In this document: positions 1 to 9,988 of the stretch, in pieces | Layout: each line of letters starts with the position of its first letter | Numbering within the stretch: position 1 is the first letter of the stretch | Assembly: GCF_910594005.1 (NCBI RefSeq) | Contig: NC_057827.1 | Coordinates: 248,001-312,000 of the forward strand | From: Cervus elaphus | Taxonomy: Eukaryota > Chordata > Mammalia > Artiodactyla > Cervidae | Direction: 5' to 3' | Length of the DNA: 64,000 bases | Notes under the pieces: generated by a model | Databases searched by the model: none | What the model was told of the DNA's origin: nothing | Seen by the model: the letters and a program-made list of their open reading frames with translations, nothing else | Program-made: the position numbers and the translations under genes

Positions 1-437
1 TCAAGTTTCACGAGGAGTCAGGCATCGTCTCCTTTGCAGGCACTGATCTCCGCATACCTCTGGAGTTTTCAAAGGATTTGAGGCCTCCTGTCGCGATGAG
101 GTGGGGAACTAGGTCTTTCTCTGTGGTCTCCACAGGGGATTCAGACACCCTTTCGTCTTGGGAGATGCAAGACGAGCCTTCATTCCAGTCACTGCAGGGA
201 TATCGGCCTTATTTCGAGTCAGGGCATCGCGGTGTCCATTCCACTTGAGGCCCCAAACTCAGGGTCCCTCTCACATACCTAGAGCTGAGAGAAGCCTCCT
301 CTTGAGGTGCTTGTGGTAAGGTGGTATTCCTCTGGAGTCGAAGCCAGGGACTAACCTCTCATCTCGAGTTGATTTTTGGTCCACGGAGCTCTTTCGTGTT
401 GCTACAGTGACCTCAGGATCCCTCTAGCCTTGAAACA
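1..437 (+). repeat. Partial class R monomer at left edge
   Basis: This is the last 437 bases of a monomer cut by the window edge. It carries class R markers: CCGCATACC, GGATTTGAGG, CAGACACCC and CATTCCAGTCAC. It ends in the linker that reads CTGGAGTCGAAGCC then CTCGAGTTGATTTTTGG. It lacks one C in the conserved GATATCCGGCC (near 201-206), a private single-base deletion. Confidence 0.9.
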
Positions 438-1233
438 GTGTTCTTGGGGTTTCTCTGGAGTGCCATGAAGGAAATCAAGGCTCCTTTCATGTGTGGTGTG
501 CAACACAGAATTGCTCTGCACGCAGTGCAGGGGAATCGGGCCTCATCTCGTGGCGAGGGGGAAGTCTCATGGTTTTTCTCGAGTTGCGGCGGGAACCTGG
601 GGTATATTCTCGAGTTACGACGGGGATGGCCCTTCCACACAAGTGTGTGTTCAGCCATGTCAGGACTCCTGCCTAGTTGCGAGGGACAACTCGGGATTCT
701 CCTCGAGGCTTTGCAGGGCAATTGGGACGCCTCTCCAGCTGAGACGGGAGACCAAGGGTTCCTTTCCACGTGCCACAGGAATCCTGGGTCTCCTATCAAG
801 TTTCACGAGGAGTCAGGCATCGTCTCCTTTGGAGGCACTGATCTCCACATACCTCTGGAGTTTTCAAAGGATTTGAGGCCTCCGGTCGCGATGAGGTGGG
901 GAACTAGGTCTTTCTCTGTGGTCTCCACAGGGGATTCAGACACCCTTTCGTCTTGGGAGATGCAAGACGAGCCTGCATTGAAGTCACTGCAGGGATATCC
1001 GGCCTCATTTCGAGTCAGGGCATCGCGGTGTCCATTCCACTTGAGGCCACAAACTCAGGGTCCCTCTCACATACCTAGAGCTGAGAGAAGCCTCCTCTTG
1101 AGGTGCTTGTGGTAAGGTGGTATTCCTCTGGAGTCGAAGCCAGGGACTAACCTCTCATCTCGAGTTAATTTTTGGTCCACGGAGCTCTTTCGTGTTGCTA
1201 CAGTGACCTCAGGATCCCTCTAGCCTTGAAACA

Positions 1234-2029
1234 GTGTTCTTGGGGTTTCTCTGGAGTGCCATGAAGGAAATCAAGGCTCCTTTCGTGTGTGATGTGCAAC
1301 ACAGAATTGCTCTGCACGCAGTGCAGGGGAATCGGGCCTCATCTCGCGGCGAGGGGGAAGTCTCATGGTTTTTCTCAAGTTGCGGCGGGAACCTGGGGTA
1401 TATTCTCGAGTTACGACGGGGATGGCCCTTCCACACACGTGTTTGTTCAGCCACGTCAGGACTCTTGCCTAGTTGCGAGACACAACTCGGGATTCTCCTC
1501 GAGGCTTGGCAAGGCAATTGGGACGGCTCTCCAGCTGAGGCGGGAGACCAAGGGTCCCTTTCCACGTGCCACAGGAATCCTGGGACTCCTATCAAGTTTC
1601 ACGAGGAGTCAGGCATCTTCTCCTTTGGAGGCAATGATCTCCGCGTACCTCTGGAGTTTTCAAAGGATGTGAGGCCTCCGGTCGCGATGAGGTGGGGAAC
1701 TAGTTCTTTCTCTGTGGTCTCCACAGGGGATTCAGACATCCTTTCATCTTGGGAGATGCAAGACGAGCCTGCATTCAAGTCACTGCAGGGATATCCAGCC
1801 TTATTTCGCGTCAGGGCATCGCGGTGTCCATTCCACTTGAGGCCGCAAACTCAGGGTCCCTCTCACATACCTAGAGCTGAGAGAAGCCTCCTCTTGAGGT
1901 GCTTGTGGTAAGGTGGTATTCCTCTGGAGTCGAAGCCAGGGACTAACCTCTCATCTCGAGTTGATTTTTGGTCCACGGAGCGCTTTCGTGTTGCTACAGT
2001 GACCTCAGGATCCCTCTAGCCTTGATACA
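1234..2029 (+). repeat. Class S monomer (reference example)
   Basis: Class S is recognised by ATGAAGGAAATC near the start, GCGAGACACAACTC in place of GCGAGGGACAACTC, GGCTTGGCAAGGC, GCTGAGGCGGGAG, CCGCGTACC and GATGTGAGGCC, then CAGACATCC. Class S follows the plain linker CTGGAGTCGAAGCC...CACGGAGC. Members: monomers starting at 1234, 11581, 12377, 19537, 37046, 38638, 40230, 41822, 48983, 54553 and 60123. Those at 12377, 38638 and 41822 are a subtype with AAATCATGGC, GGGGAAGCGGG, CGAGTTTCGGCGG and CATCGTCTAATTTGG. Confidence 0.8.
1373..1620 (+). repeat. 31-bp subrepeats within the monomer (example run of eight)
   Basis: Eight consecutive 31-bp registers start at 1373, 1404, 1435, 1466, 1497, 1528, 1559 and 1590. 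The first two are closest to each other (TCTCAAGTTGCGGCGGGA and TCTCGAGTTACGACGGGG); later ones drift but keep a pyrimidine-rich start, a central G-rich GCGGGA-like core and a TCC/TTC end. The same 31-base spacing continues with slips of one or two bases on both sides. 796/31 is about 25.7, so the monomer is not a whole number of subrepeats. This two-level structure is the feature that points to the ruminant satellite I family. Confidence 0.85.
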
Positions 2030-2825
2030 GTGTTCTTGGGGTTTCTCTGGAGTGCCATGAAGGAAATCAAGGCTGCTTTCATGTGTGATGTGCAACACGG
2101 AATTGCTCTGCATGCAGTGCAGGGGAATCGGGCCTCATCTCGCGGCGAGGGGGAAGTCTCATGGTTTTTCTCGAGTTGCGGCGGGAACCTGGGGTATATT
2201 CTCGAGTTACGACGGGGATGGCCCTTCCACCCACGTGTTTCTTCAGCGACGTCAGGACTCCTGCCTAGTTGCGAGGGACAACTCTGGATTCTCCTCGAGG
2301 CTTGGCAGGGCAATTGGGACGCCTCTCCAGCTGAGGCGGGAGACCAAGTGTCCCTTTCCAAGTGCCACAGGAATCCTGGGACTCCTATCAAGTTTCACGA
2401 GGAGTCAGGCATCGTCTCCTTTGGAGGCACTGATCTCCGCGTACCTCTGGAGTTTTCAAAGGATATGAGGCTATAGGTCGCGATGAGGTGGGGAACTAAG
2501 TCTTTCTCTGTGCTTTCCACAGGGGATTCAGACATCCTTTCGTCCTGGGAGATGCAAGACGAGCCTGCATTGAAGTCACTGCAGGGATATCCGGCCTTAT
2601 TTCGAGTCAGGGCATCGCGGTGTCCATTCCACTTGAGGCCGCAAACTCAGGGTCCCTCTCACATACCTATAGCTGAGAGAAGCCTCCTCTTGAGGTGCTT
2701 GTGGTAAGGTGGTATTCCTCTGGAGACGAATCCAGGGACTAACCTCTCTTTTCGAGTTGATTTTTGGTCCACAGAGTTCCTTCGCGTTGCTACAGTGACC
2801 TCAGGATCCCTCTATCCTTGAAACA
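2030..2825 (+). repeat. Class P monomer (reference example)
   Basis: Class P is marked by CGTGTTTCTTCAGCGACG, CAACTCTGGATTC, CAAGTGTCCC, TTCCAAGTGCCAC (which destroys a CACGTG present in the other classes), AGGCTATCGGTCG and GGAACTAAGTC followed by GTGCTTTCC. It almost always ends in the variant linker CTGGAGACGAATCC...CTTTTCGAGTTG...CACAGAGTTC and is then usually followed by a class Q monomer. This copy has the private change GGCTATAGGTCG at about 2470. Further typical members start at 4418, 6806, 13173, 14763, 16354, 21924, 24311, 27495, 29087, 33862, 42618, 45801, 47392, 51371, 52962, 56940 and 62510. Confidence 0.8.
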
Positions 2826-5800
2826 GTGTTCTTGGGGTTTCTCTGGAGTGCCATCAAGGAAATCAAGGCTCCTTTCATGTGTGATGTGCAAGACGGAATT
2901 GCTCTGCACGCAGTACAGGGGAATCGGGCCTCATCTCGCATCGAGGGGGAAGTCTCATGGTTTTTCTCGAGTTGCGGCGGGAACCTGGGTTATATTCTCG
3001 AGTTACGATGGGGATGGCCCTTCCACCCATGTGTTTGTTCAGCCACGTCAGGACTCCTGCCTAGTTGCGAGGGACAACTCGGGATTCTCCTCGAGGCTTG
3101 GCAGGGCAATTGGGACGGCTCTCCAGCTGAGACGGGAGACCAAGGGTCCCTTTCCACGTGCCACAAGAATCCTGGGACTCCTATCAAGTTTCACGAGGAG
3201 TCAGGCATCGTCTCCTTTGGAGGCACTGATCTCCGCGTACCTCTGGAGTTTTCAAAGGATGTGAGGCCTCCTGTCGCGATGAGGTGGGGAACTAGGTCTT
3301 TCTCTGTGGTCTCCACAGGGGATTCAGACACCCTTTCGTCTTGGGAGATGCAAGACGAGCCTGCATTCCAGTCACTGCAGGGATATCCGGCCTTATTTCG
3401 CGTCAGGGCATCGCGGTGTCCATTCCACTTGAGACCGCAAACTCAGGGTCCCTCTCACATACCTAGTGCTGAGAGAAGCCTCCTCTTGAGGTGCTTGTGG
3501 TAAGGTGGTATTCCTCAGGAGTCGAAGCCAGGGACTAACCTCTCATCTCGTGTTGATTCTTGGTCCACGGAGCTCTTTCGTGTTGCTACAGTGACCTCAG
3601 GATCCCTCTAGCCTTGAAACAGTGTTCTTGGGGTTTCTCTGGAGTGCCATCAAGGAAATCAAGGCTCCTTTCATGTGTGATGTGCAAGACGGAATTGCTC
3701 TGCACGCAGTGCAGGGGAATCGGGCCTCATCTCGCGGCGAGGGGGAAGTCTCATGGTTTTTCTCGAGTTGCGGCGGGAACCTGGGGTATATTCTCGAGTT
3801 ACGACGGGGATGGCCCTTGGACCCACGTGTTTCTTCAGCGACGTCAGGACTCCTGTCTAGTTGCGAGGGACAACTCGGGATTCTCCTCGAGGCTTTGCAG
3901 GGCAATTGGGACGCCTCTGCAGCTGAGACGGGAGACCAAGTGTCCCTTTCCACGTGCCACAGGAATCCTGGGTCTCCTATCAAGTTTCACGAGGAGTCAG
4001 GCATCGTCTCCTTTGGAGGCACTGATCTCCGCATACCTCTGGAGTTTTCAAAGGATTTGAGGCCTCCTGTCGCGATGAGGTGGGGAACTAGGTCTTTCTC
4101 TGTGGTCTCCACAGGGGATTCAGACACCCTTTCGTCTTGGGAGATGCAAGACGAGCCTGCATTCCAGTCACTGCAGGGATATCCGGCCTTATTTCGAGTC
4201 AGGGCATCGCGGTGTCCATTCCACTTGAGGCCGCCAACTCAGGGTCCCTCTCACATACCTAGAGCTGAGAGAAGCCTCCTCTTGAGGTGCTTGTGGTAAG
4301 GTGGTGTTCCTCTGGAGTCGAAGCCAGGGACTAACCTCTCATCTCGAGTTGATTTTTGGTCCACGGAGCTCTTTCGTATTGCTACAGTGACCTCAGGATC
4401 CCTCTAGCCTTGAAACAGTGTTCTTGGGCTTTCTCTGGAGTGCCATGAAGGAAATCAAGGCTCCTTTCATGTGTGATGTGCAACACGGAATTGCTCTGCA
4501 CGAAGTGCAGGGGAATCGGGCCTCATCTCGCGGCGAGGGGGAAGTCTCATGGTTTTTCTCGAGTTGCGGCGGGAACCTGGGGTATATTCTCGAGTTACGA
4601 CGGGGATGGCCCTTCCACCCACGTGTTTCTTCAGCGACGTCAGGACTCCTGCCTAGTTGCGAGGGACAACTCTGGATTCTCCTCGAGGCTTGGCAGGGCA
4701 ATTGGGACGCCTCTCCAGCTGAGGCGGGAGACCAAGTGTCCCTTTCCAAGTGCCACAGGAATCCTGGGACTCCTATCAAATTTCACGAGGAGTCAGGCAT
4801 CGTCTCCTTTGAAGGCACTGATCTCCGCGTACCTCTGGAGTTTTCAAAGGATGTGAAGCTATCGGTCGCAATGAGGTGGGGAACTAAGTCTTTCTCTGTG
4901 CTTTCCACAGGGGATTCAGACATCCTTTCGTCCTGGGAGATGCAAGACGAGCCTGCATTGAAGTCACTGCAGGGATATCCGGCCTTATTTCGAGTCAGGG
5001 CATCGCGGTGTCCATTCCACTTGAGGCCGCAAACTCAGGGTCCCTCTCACATACCTATAGATGAGAGAAGCCTCCTCTTGAGGTGCTTGTGGTAAGGTGG
5101 TATTCCTCTGGAGACGAATCCAGGGACTAACCTCTCTTTTCGAGTTGATTTTTGGTCAACAGAGTTCTTTCGTGTTGCTACAGTGACCTCAGGATCCCTC
5201 TATCCTTGAAACAGTGTTCTTGGGGTTTCTCTGGAGTGCCATCAAGGAAATCAAGGCTCCTTTCATGTGTGATGTGCAAGACGGAATTGCTCTGCACGCA
5301 GTACAGGGGAATCGGGCCTCATCTCGCATCGAGGGGGAAGTCTCATGGTTTTTCTCGAGTTGCGGCGGGAACCAGGGGTATATTCTCGAGTTACGACGGG
5401 GATGGCCCTTCCACCCACGTGTTTGTTCAGCCACGTCAGGACTCCTGCCTAGTTGCGAGGGACAACTCGGGATTCTCCTCGAGGCTTGGCAGGGCAATTG
5501 GAACGCCTCTCCAGCTGAGGCGGGAGACCAAGGGTCCTTTTCCACGTGCCACAAGAATCCTGGGACTCCTATCAAGTTTCACGAGGAGTCAGGCATTGTC
5601 TCCTTTGGAGGCACTGATCTCCGCGTACCTCTGGAGTTTTCAAAGGATGTGAGGCCTCCGGTCGCGATGAGGTGTGGAACTAGGTGTTTCTCTGTGGTCT
5701 CCACAGGGGATTCAGACATCCTTTCTTCTTCGGAGATGCAAGACGAGCCTGCATTCAAGTCACTGCAGGGATATCCGGCCTTATTTCGAGTCAGGGCATC

Positions 5801-6805
5801 GCGGTGTCCATTCCACTTGAGGCCGCAAACTCAGGATCCCTCTCACATACCTAGAGCTGAGAGAAGCCTCCTCTTGAGGTGCTTGTAGTAAGGTCGTATT
5901 CTTCAGGAGTCGAAGCCAGGGACTAACCTCTCATCTCGTGTTGATTCTTGGTCCACGGAGCTCTTTCGTGTTGCTACAGTGACCTCAGGATCCCTCTAGC
6001 CTTGAAACAGTGTTCTTGGGGTTTCTCTGGAGGGCCATGAAGGAAATCAAGGCTCCATTCATGTGTGATATGCAACACGGAATTGCTCTGCACGCAGTGC
6101 AGGGGAATCTGGCCTCATCTCGCGGCGAGGGGGAAGTCTCATGGTTTTTCTCGAGTTGCGGCGGGAACCTGGGGTATATTCTCGAGTTACGATGGGGATG
6201 GCCCTTCCACCCACGTGTTTCTTCAGCGACGCCAGGACTCCTGCCTAGCTGTGAGGGACAACTCGGGATTCTCCTCGAGGCTTTGCAGGGCAATTGGGAC
6301 GCCTCTCCAGCTGAGACGGGAGACCAAGGGTCCCTTTCCACGTGCCACAGGAATCCTGGGTCTCCTATCAAGTTTCACGAGGAGTCAGGCATCGTCTCCT
6401 TTGGAGGCACTGATCTCCGCATACCTCTGGAGTTTTCAAAGGATTTGAGGCCTCCTGTCGCGATGAGGTGGGGAACTAGGTCTTTCTCTGTGGTCTCCAC
6501 AGGGGATTCAGACACCCTTTCGTCTTGGGAGATGCAAGACGAGCCTGCATTCCAGTCAATGCAGGGATATCCGGCCTTATTTCGAGTCAGGGCATCGCGG
6601 TGTCCATTCCACTTGAGTCCACAAACTCAGGGTCCCTCTCACATACCTAGAGCTGAGAGAAGCCTCCTCTTGAGGTGCTTGTGGTAAAGTGGTATTCCTC
6701 TGGAGTCGAAGCCAGGGACTAACGTCTCATCTCGAGTTTATTTTTGGTCCACGGAGCTCTTTCTTGTTGCTACAGTGACCTCAGGATCCCTCTAGCCTTG
6801 AAACA

Positions 6806-9800
6806 GTGTTCTTGGGGTTTCTCTGGAGTGCCATCAAGGAAATCAAGGCTCCTTTCATGTGTGATGTGCAACACGGAATTGCTCTGCACGCAGTGCAGGG
6901 GAATCGGGCCTCATCTCGCGGCGAGGGGGAAGTCTCATGGTTTTTCTCAAGTTGCGGCTGGAACCTGGGGTATATTCTCGAGTTACGACGGGGATGGCCC
7001 TTCCACACACGTGTTTCTTCAGCGACGTCAGGACTCCTGCCTAGTTGTGAGGGACAACTCTGTATTCTCCTCGAGGCTTGGCAGGGCAATTGGGACGCCT
7101 CTCCAGCTGAGGCGGGAGACCAAGTGTCCCTTTCCAAGTGCCACAGGAATCCTGGGACTCCTATCAAGTTTCACAAGGAGTCAGGCATCGTCTCCTTTGG
7201 AGGCACTGATCTCCGCGTACCTCTGGAGTTTTCAAAGGATGTGAGGCTATCGGTCGCGATGAGGTGGGGAACTAAGTCTTTCTCTGTGCTTTCCACAGGG
7301 GATTCAGACATCCTTTCGTCCTGGGAGATGCAAGACGAGCCTGCATTGAAATCACTGCAGGGATATCCGGCCTTATTTCGAGTCAGGGCATCGCGGTGTC
7401 CATTCCACTTGAGGCCGCAACCTCAGGGTCCCTCTCACATACCTAGAGCTGAGAGAAGCCTCCTCTTGAGGTGCTTGTTATAAGGTGGTATTCCTCAGGA
7501 GTCGAAGCCAGGGACTAACCTCTCATCTCGAGTTGATTCTTGGTCCACGGAGCTCTTTCGTGTTGCTACAGTGACCTCAGGATCCCTCTAGCCTTGAAAC
7601 AGTGTTCTTGGGGTTTCTCTGGAGTGCCATGAAGGAAATCAAGGCTCCTTTCATGTGTGATGTGCAACACGGAATTGCTCTGCACGCAGTGCAGGGGAAT
7701 CGGGCCTCATCTCGTGGCGAGGGGGAAGTCTCATGGCTTTTCTCGAGTTGCGGCGGGAACCTGGGGTATATTCTCGAGTTACGACGGGGATGGCCCTTCC
7801 ACCCACGTGTTTCTTCAGCGACGTCAGGACTCCTGCCTAGTTGCGAGGGACAACTCGGGATTCTCCTCGAGGCTTGGCAGGGCAATTGGAACGCCTCTCC
7901 AGGTGAGGCGGGCGACCAAGGGACCCTTTCCACGTGCCACAAGAATCCTGGGACTCCTATCAAGTTTCACGAGGAGTCAGGCATCGTCTCCTTTGGAGGC
8001 ACTGATCTCCGCGTACCTCTGGAGTTTTCAAAGGATGTGAGGCCTGCGGTCGCGATGAGGTGGGGAACTAGGTCTTTCTCTGTGGTCTCCACAGGGGATT
8101 CAGACATCCTTTCTTCTTGGGAGATGCAAGACGAGCCTGCATTCAAGTCACTGCAGGGATATCCGGCCTTATTTCGAGTCAGGGCATCGCGGTGTCCATT
8201 CCACTTGAGGCCGCAAACTCAGGATCCCTCTCACATACCTAGAGCTGAGAGAAGCCTCCTCTTGAGGTGCTTGTGGTAAGGTGGTATTCCTCAGGAGTCG
8301 AAGCCAGGGACTAACCTCTCATCTCGTGTTGATTCTTGGTCCACGGAGCTCTTTCGTGTTGCTACAGTGACCTCAGGATCCCTCTAGCCTTGAAACAGTG
8401 TTCTTGGGGTTTCTCTGGAGTGCCATCAAGGAAATCAAGGCTCCTTTCATGTGTGATGTGCAAGACGGAATTGCTCTGCATGCAGTGCAGGGGAATCGGG
8501 CCTCATCTCGCGGCGAGGGGGAAGTCTCATGGTTTTTCTCGAGTTGCGGCGGGAACCTGGGGTATATTCTCGAGTTACGACGGGGATGGCTCTTCCACAC
8601 ACGTGTGTGTTCAGCCATGTCAGGACTCCTGCCTAGTTGCGAGGGACATCTCGTGATTCTCCTCGAGGCTTTGCAGGGCAATTGGGACGCCTCTCCAGCT
8701 GAGACGGGAGACCAAGGGTCCCTTTCCACGTGCCACAGGAATCCTGGGTCTCCTATCAAGTTTCACGAGGACTCAGGCATTATCTCATTTGGAGGCACTG
8801 ATCTCCGCATACCTCTGGAGTTTTTAAAGGATTTGAGGCCTCCTGTCGCGATGAGGTGGGGAACTAGGTCTTTCTCTGTGGTCTCCACAGGGGATTCAGA
8901 CATCCTTTCCTCTTGGGAGATGCAAGACGAGCCTGCATTCCAGTCACTGCAGGGATATCCGGCCTTATTTCGAGTCAGGGCATCGCGGTGTCCATTCCAC
9001 TTGAGGCCGCAAACTCAGGGTCCCTCTCACATACCTAGAGCTGAGAGAAGCCTCCTCTCGAGGTGCTTGTGGTAAGGTCGTATTCCTCTGGAGACGAATC
9101 CAGGGACTAACCTCTCTTTTCGAGTTGATTTTTGGTCCACAGAGTTCTTTCGTGTTGCTACAGTGACCTCAGGATCCCTCTATCCTTGAAACAGTGTTCT
9201 TGGTGTTTCTCTGGAGTGCCATCAAGGAAATCAAGGCTCCTTTCATGTGTGATGTGCAAGACGGAATTGCTCTGCACACAGTACAGGGGAATCGGGCCTC
9301 ATCTCGCATCGAGGGGGAAGTCTCATGGTTTTTCTCGAGTTGCGGCGGGAACCTGGGGTATATTCTCGAGTTACGACGGGGATGGCCCTTCCACCCACGT
9401 GTTTGTTCAGCCACGTCAGGACTCCTGCCTAGTTGCGAGGGACAACTCGGGATTCTCCTCGAGGCTTGGCAGGGCAATTGGAGCGCCTCTCCACCTGAGG
9501 CGGGAGACCAGCGTCCCTTTCCACGTGCCACAAGAATCCTGGGACTCCTATCAAGTTTCACGAGGAGTCAGGCATCGTCTCCTTTGGAGGCACTGATTTC
9601 CGCGTACCTCTGTAGTTTTCAAAGGATGTGAGGCCTGCGGTCGCGATGAGGTGGGGAACTAGGTCTTTCTCTGTGGTCTCCACAGGGGATTCAGACATCC
9701 TTTCTTCTTGGGAGATGCAAGACGAGCCTGCATTCAAGTCACTGCAGGGGTATCCGGCCTTATTTCGAGTCAGGGCATCGCGGTGTCCATTCCACTTGAG

Positions 9801-9988
9801 GCCGCAAACTCAGGATCCCTCTCACATACCTAGAGCTGAGAGAAGCCTCCTCTTGAGGTGCTTGTGGTAAGGTGGTATTCCTCAGGAGTCGAAGCCAGGA
9901 ACTAACCTCTCATCTCGAGTTGATTCTTGGTCCACGGAGCTCTTTCGTGTTGCTACAGTGACCTCAGGATCCCTCTAGCCTTGAAACA
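6806..9988 (+). repeat. Monomers 9-12 (P Q R Q-hybrid), copy of 24.3-27 kb block
   Basis: Starts: 6806, 7602, 8398, 9194. They match monomers at 24311, 25107, 25903 and 26699 at a constant offset of 17,505 bp, sharing rare marks: GCTTGTTATAAGG at the end of the first, TCTCATGGCTTTTC and CCAGGTGAGGCGGG in the second, and GGGACATCTCGTGATTC plus GGCATTATCTCATTTGG in the third. The match fails inside the fourth monomer, which is a hybrid annotated separately. Confidence 0.85.
9194..9988 (+). repeat. Hybrid monomer 12 (795 bp)
   Basis: The left part shares CTGCACACAGTACAGG with the monomer at 26699; the right part shares CTGATTTCCGCG and CCTCTGTAGTTTTC with the monomer at 28291, two units further on in that block. 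The following monomer (9989) pairs with 35454, not with 27495. The simplest reading is an unequal exchange that removed two monomers, with the junction between about 9.3 and 9.58 kb. It also has a unique one-base deletion, GACCAGCGTCCC for GACCAAGGGTCCC, near 9508. Confidence 0.75.

Larger units (their letters stand above)
438..6805 (+). repeat. Left segment, monomers 1-8 (R S P Q/R R P Q R)
   Basis: Starts: 438, 1234, 2030, 2826, 3622, 4418, 5214, 6010; all are 796 bp. These monomers do not have a near-identical adjacent copy in the window, unlike those further right. Part of the segment (about 4.2-5.5 kb: the end of monomer 5, monomer 6 and the first half of monomer 7) matches about 16.1-17.4 kb at a constant offset of 11,936 bp. 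The match includes rare shared bases such as TTCTTGGGCTTTC, CCTATAGATGAGAG, GGTCGCAATGAGG and TTTGGTCAACAG. Monomer 4 joins a Q-like left part to an R-like right part (CAGACACCC, CATTCCAGTC). Confidence 0.85.

Noticed and set aside
413..799. Minus-strand 128-codon frame repeated in most monomers
   Set aside because: It begins at TTG on the minus strand, lies fully antisense to the plus-strand frame and shows no domain. It is the complementary reading of a stop-poor repeat.
438..1115. Plus-strand 225-codon frame repeated in most monomers (also 166-, 145- and 127-codon variants in other phases)
   Set aside because: The 225-codon frame starts at GTG inside GTGTTCTTGGGG and the 166-codon frame at TTG, not ATG. 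Many copies are broken by stops or one-base deletions, adjacent phases are equally open, and the product has no recognisable domain. It follows from the satellite subrepeat.
1373..1620. CRISPR array (31-bp repeats)
   Set aside because: The 31-bp units are contiguous and degenerate, with no spacers of unrelated sequence.
2470..2475. Stop created in the monomer at 2030 (GGCTATAGG), as if a pseudogene
   Set aside because: Without a real gene in the sibling monomers there is nothing to be a pseudogene of; it is an ordinary substitution in the repeat.
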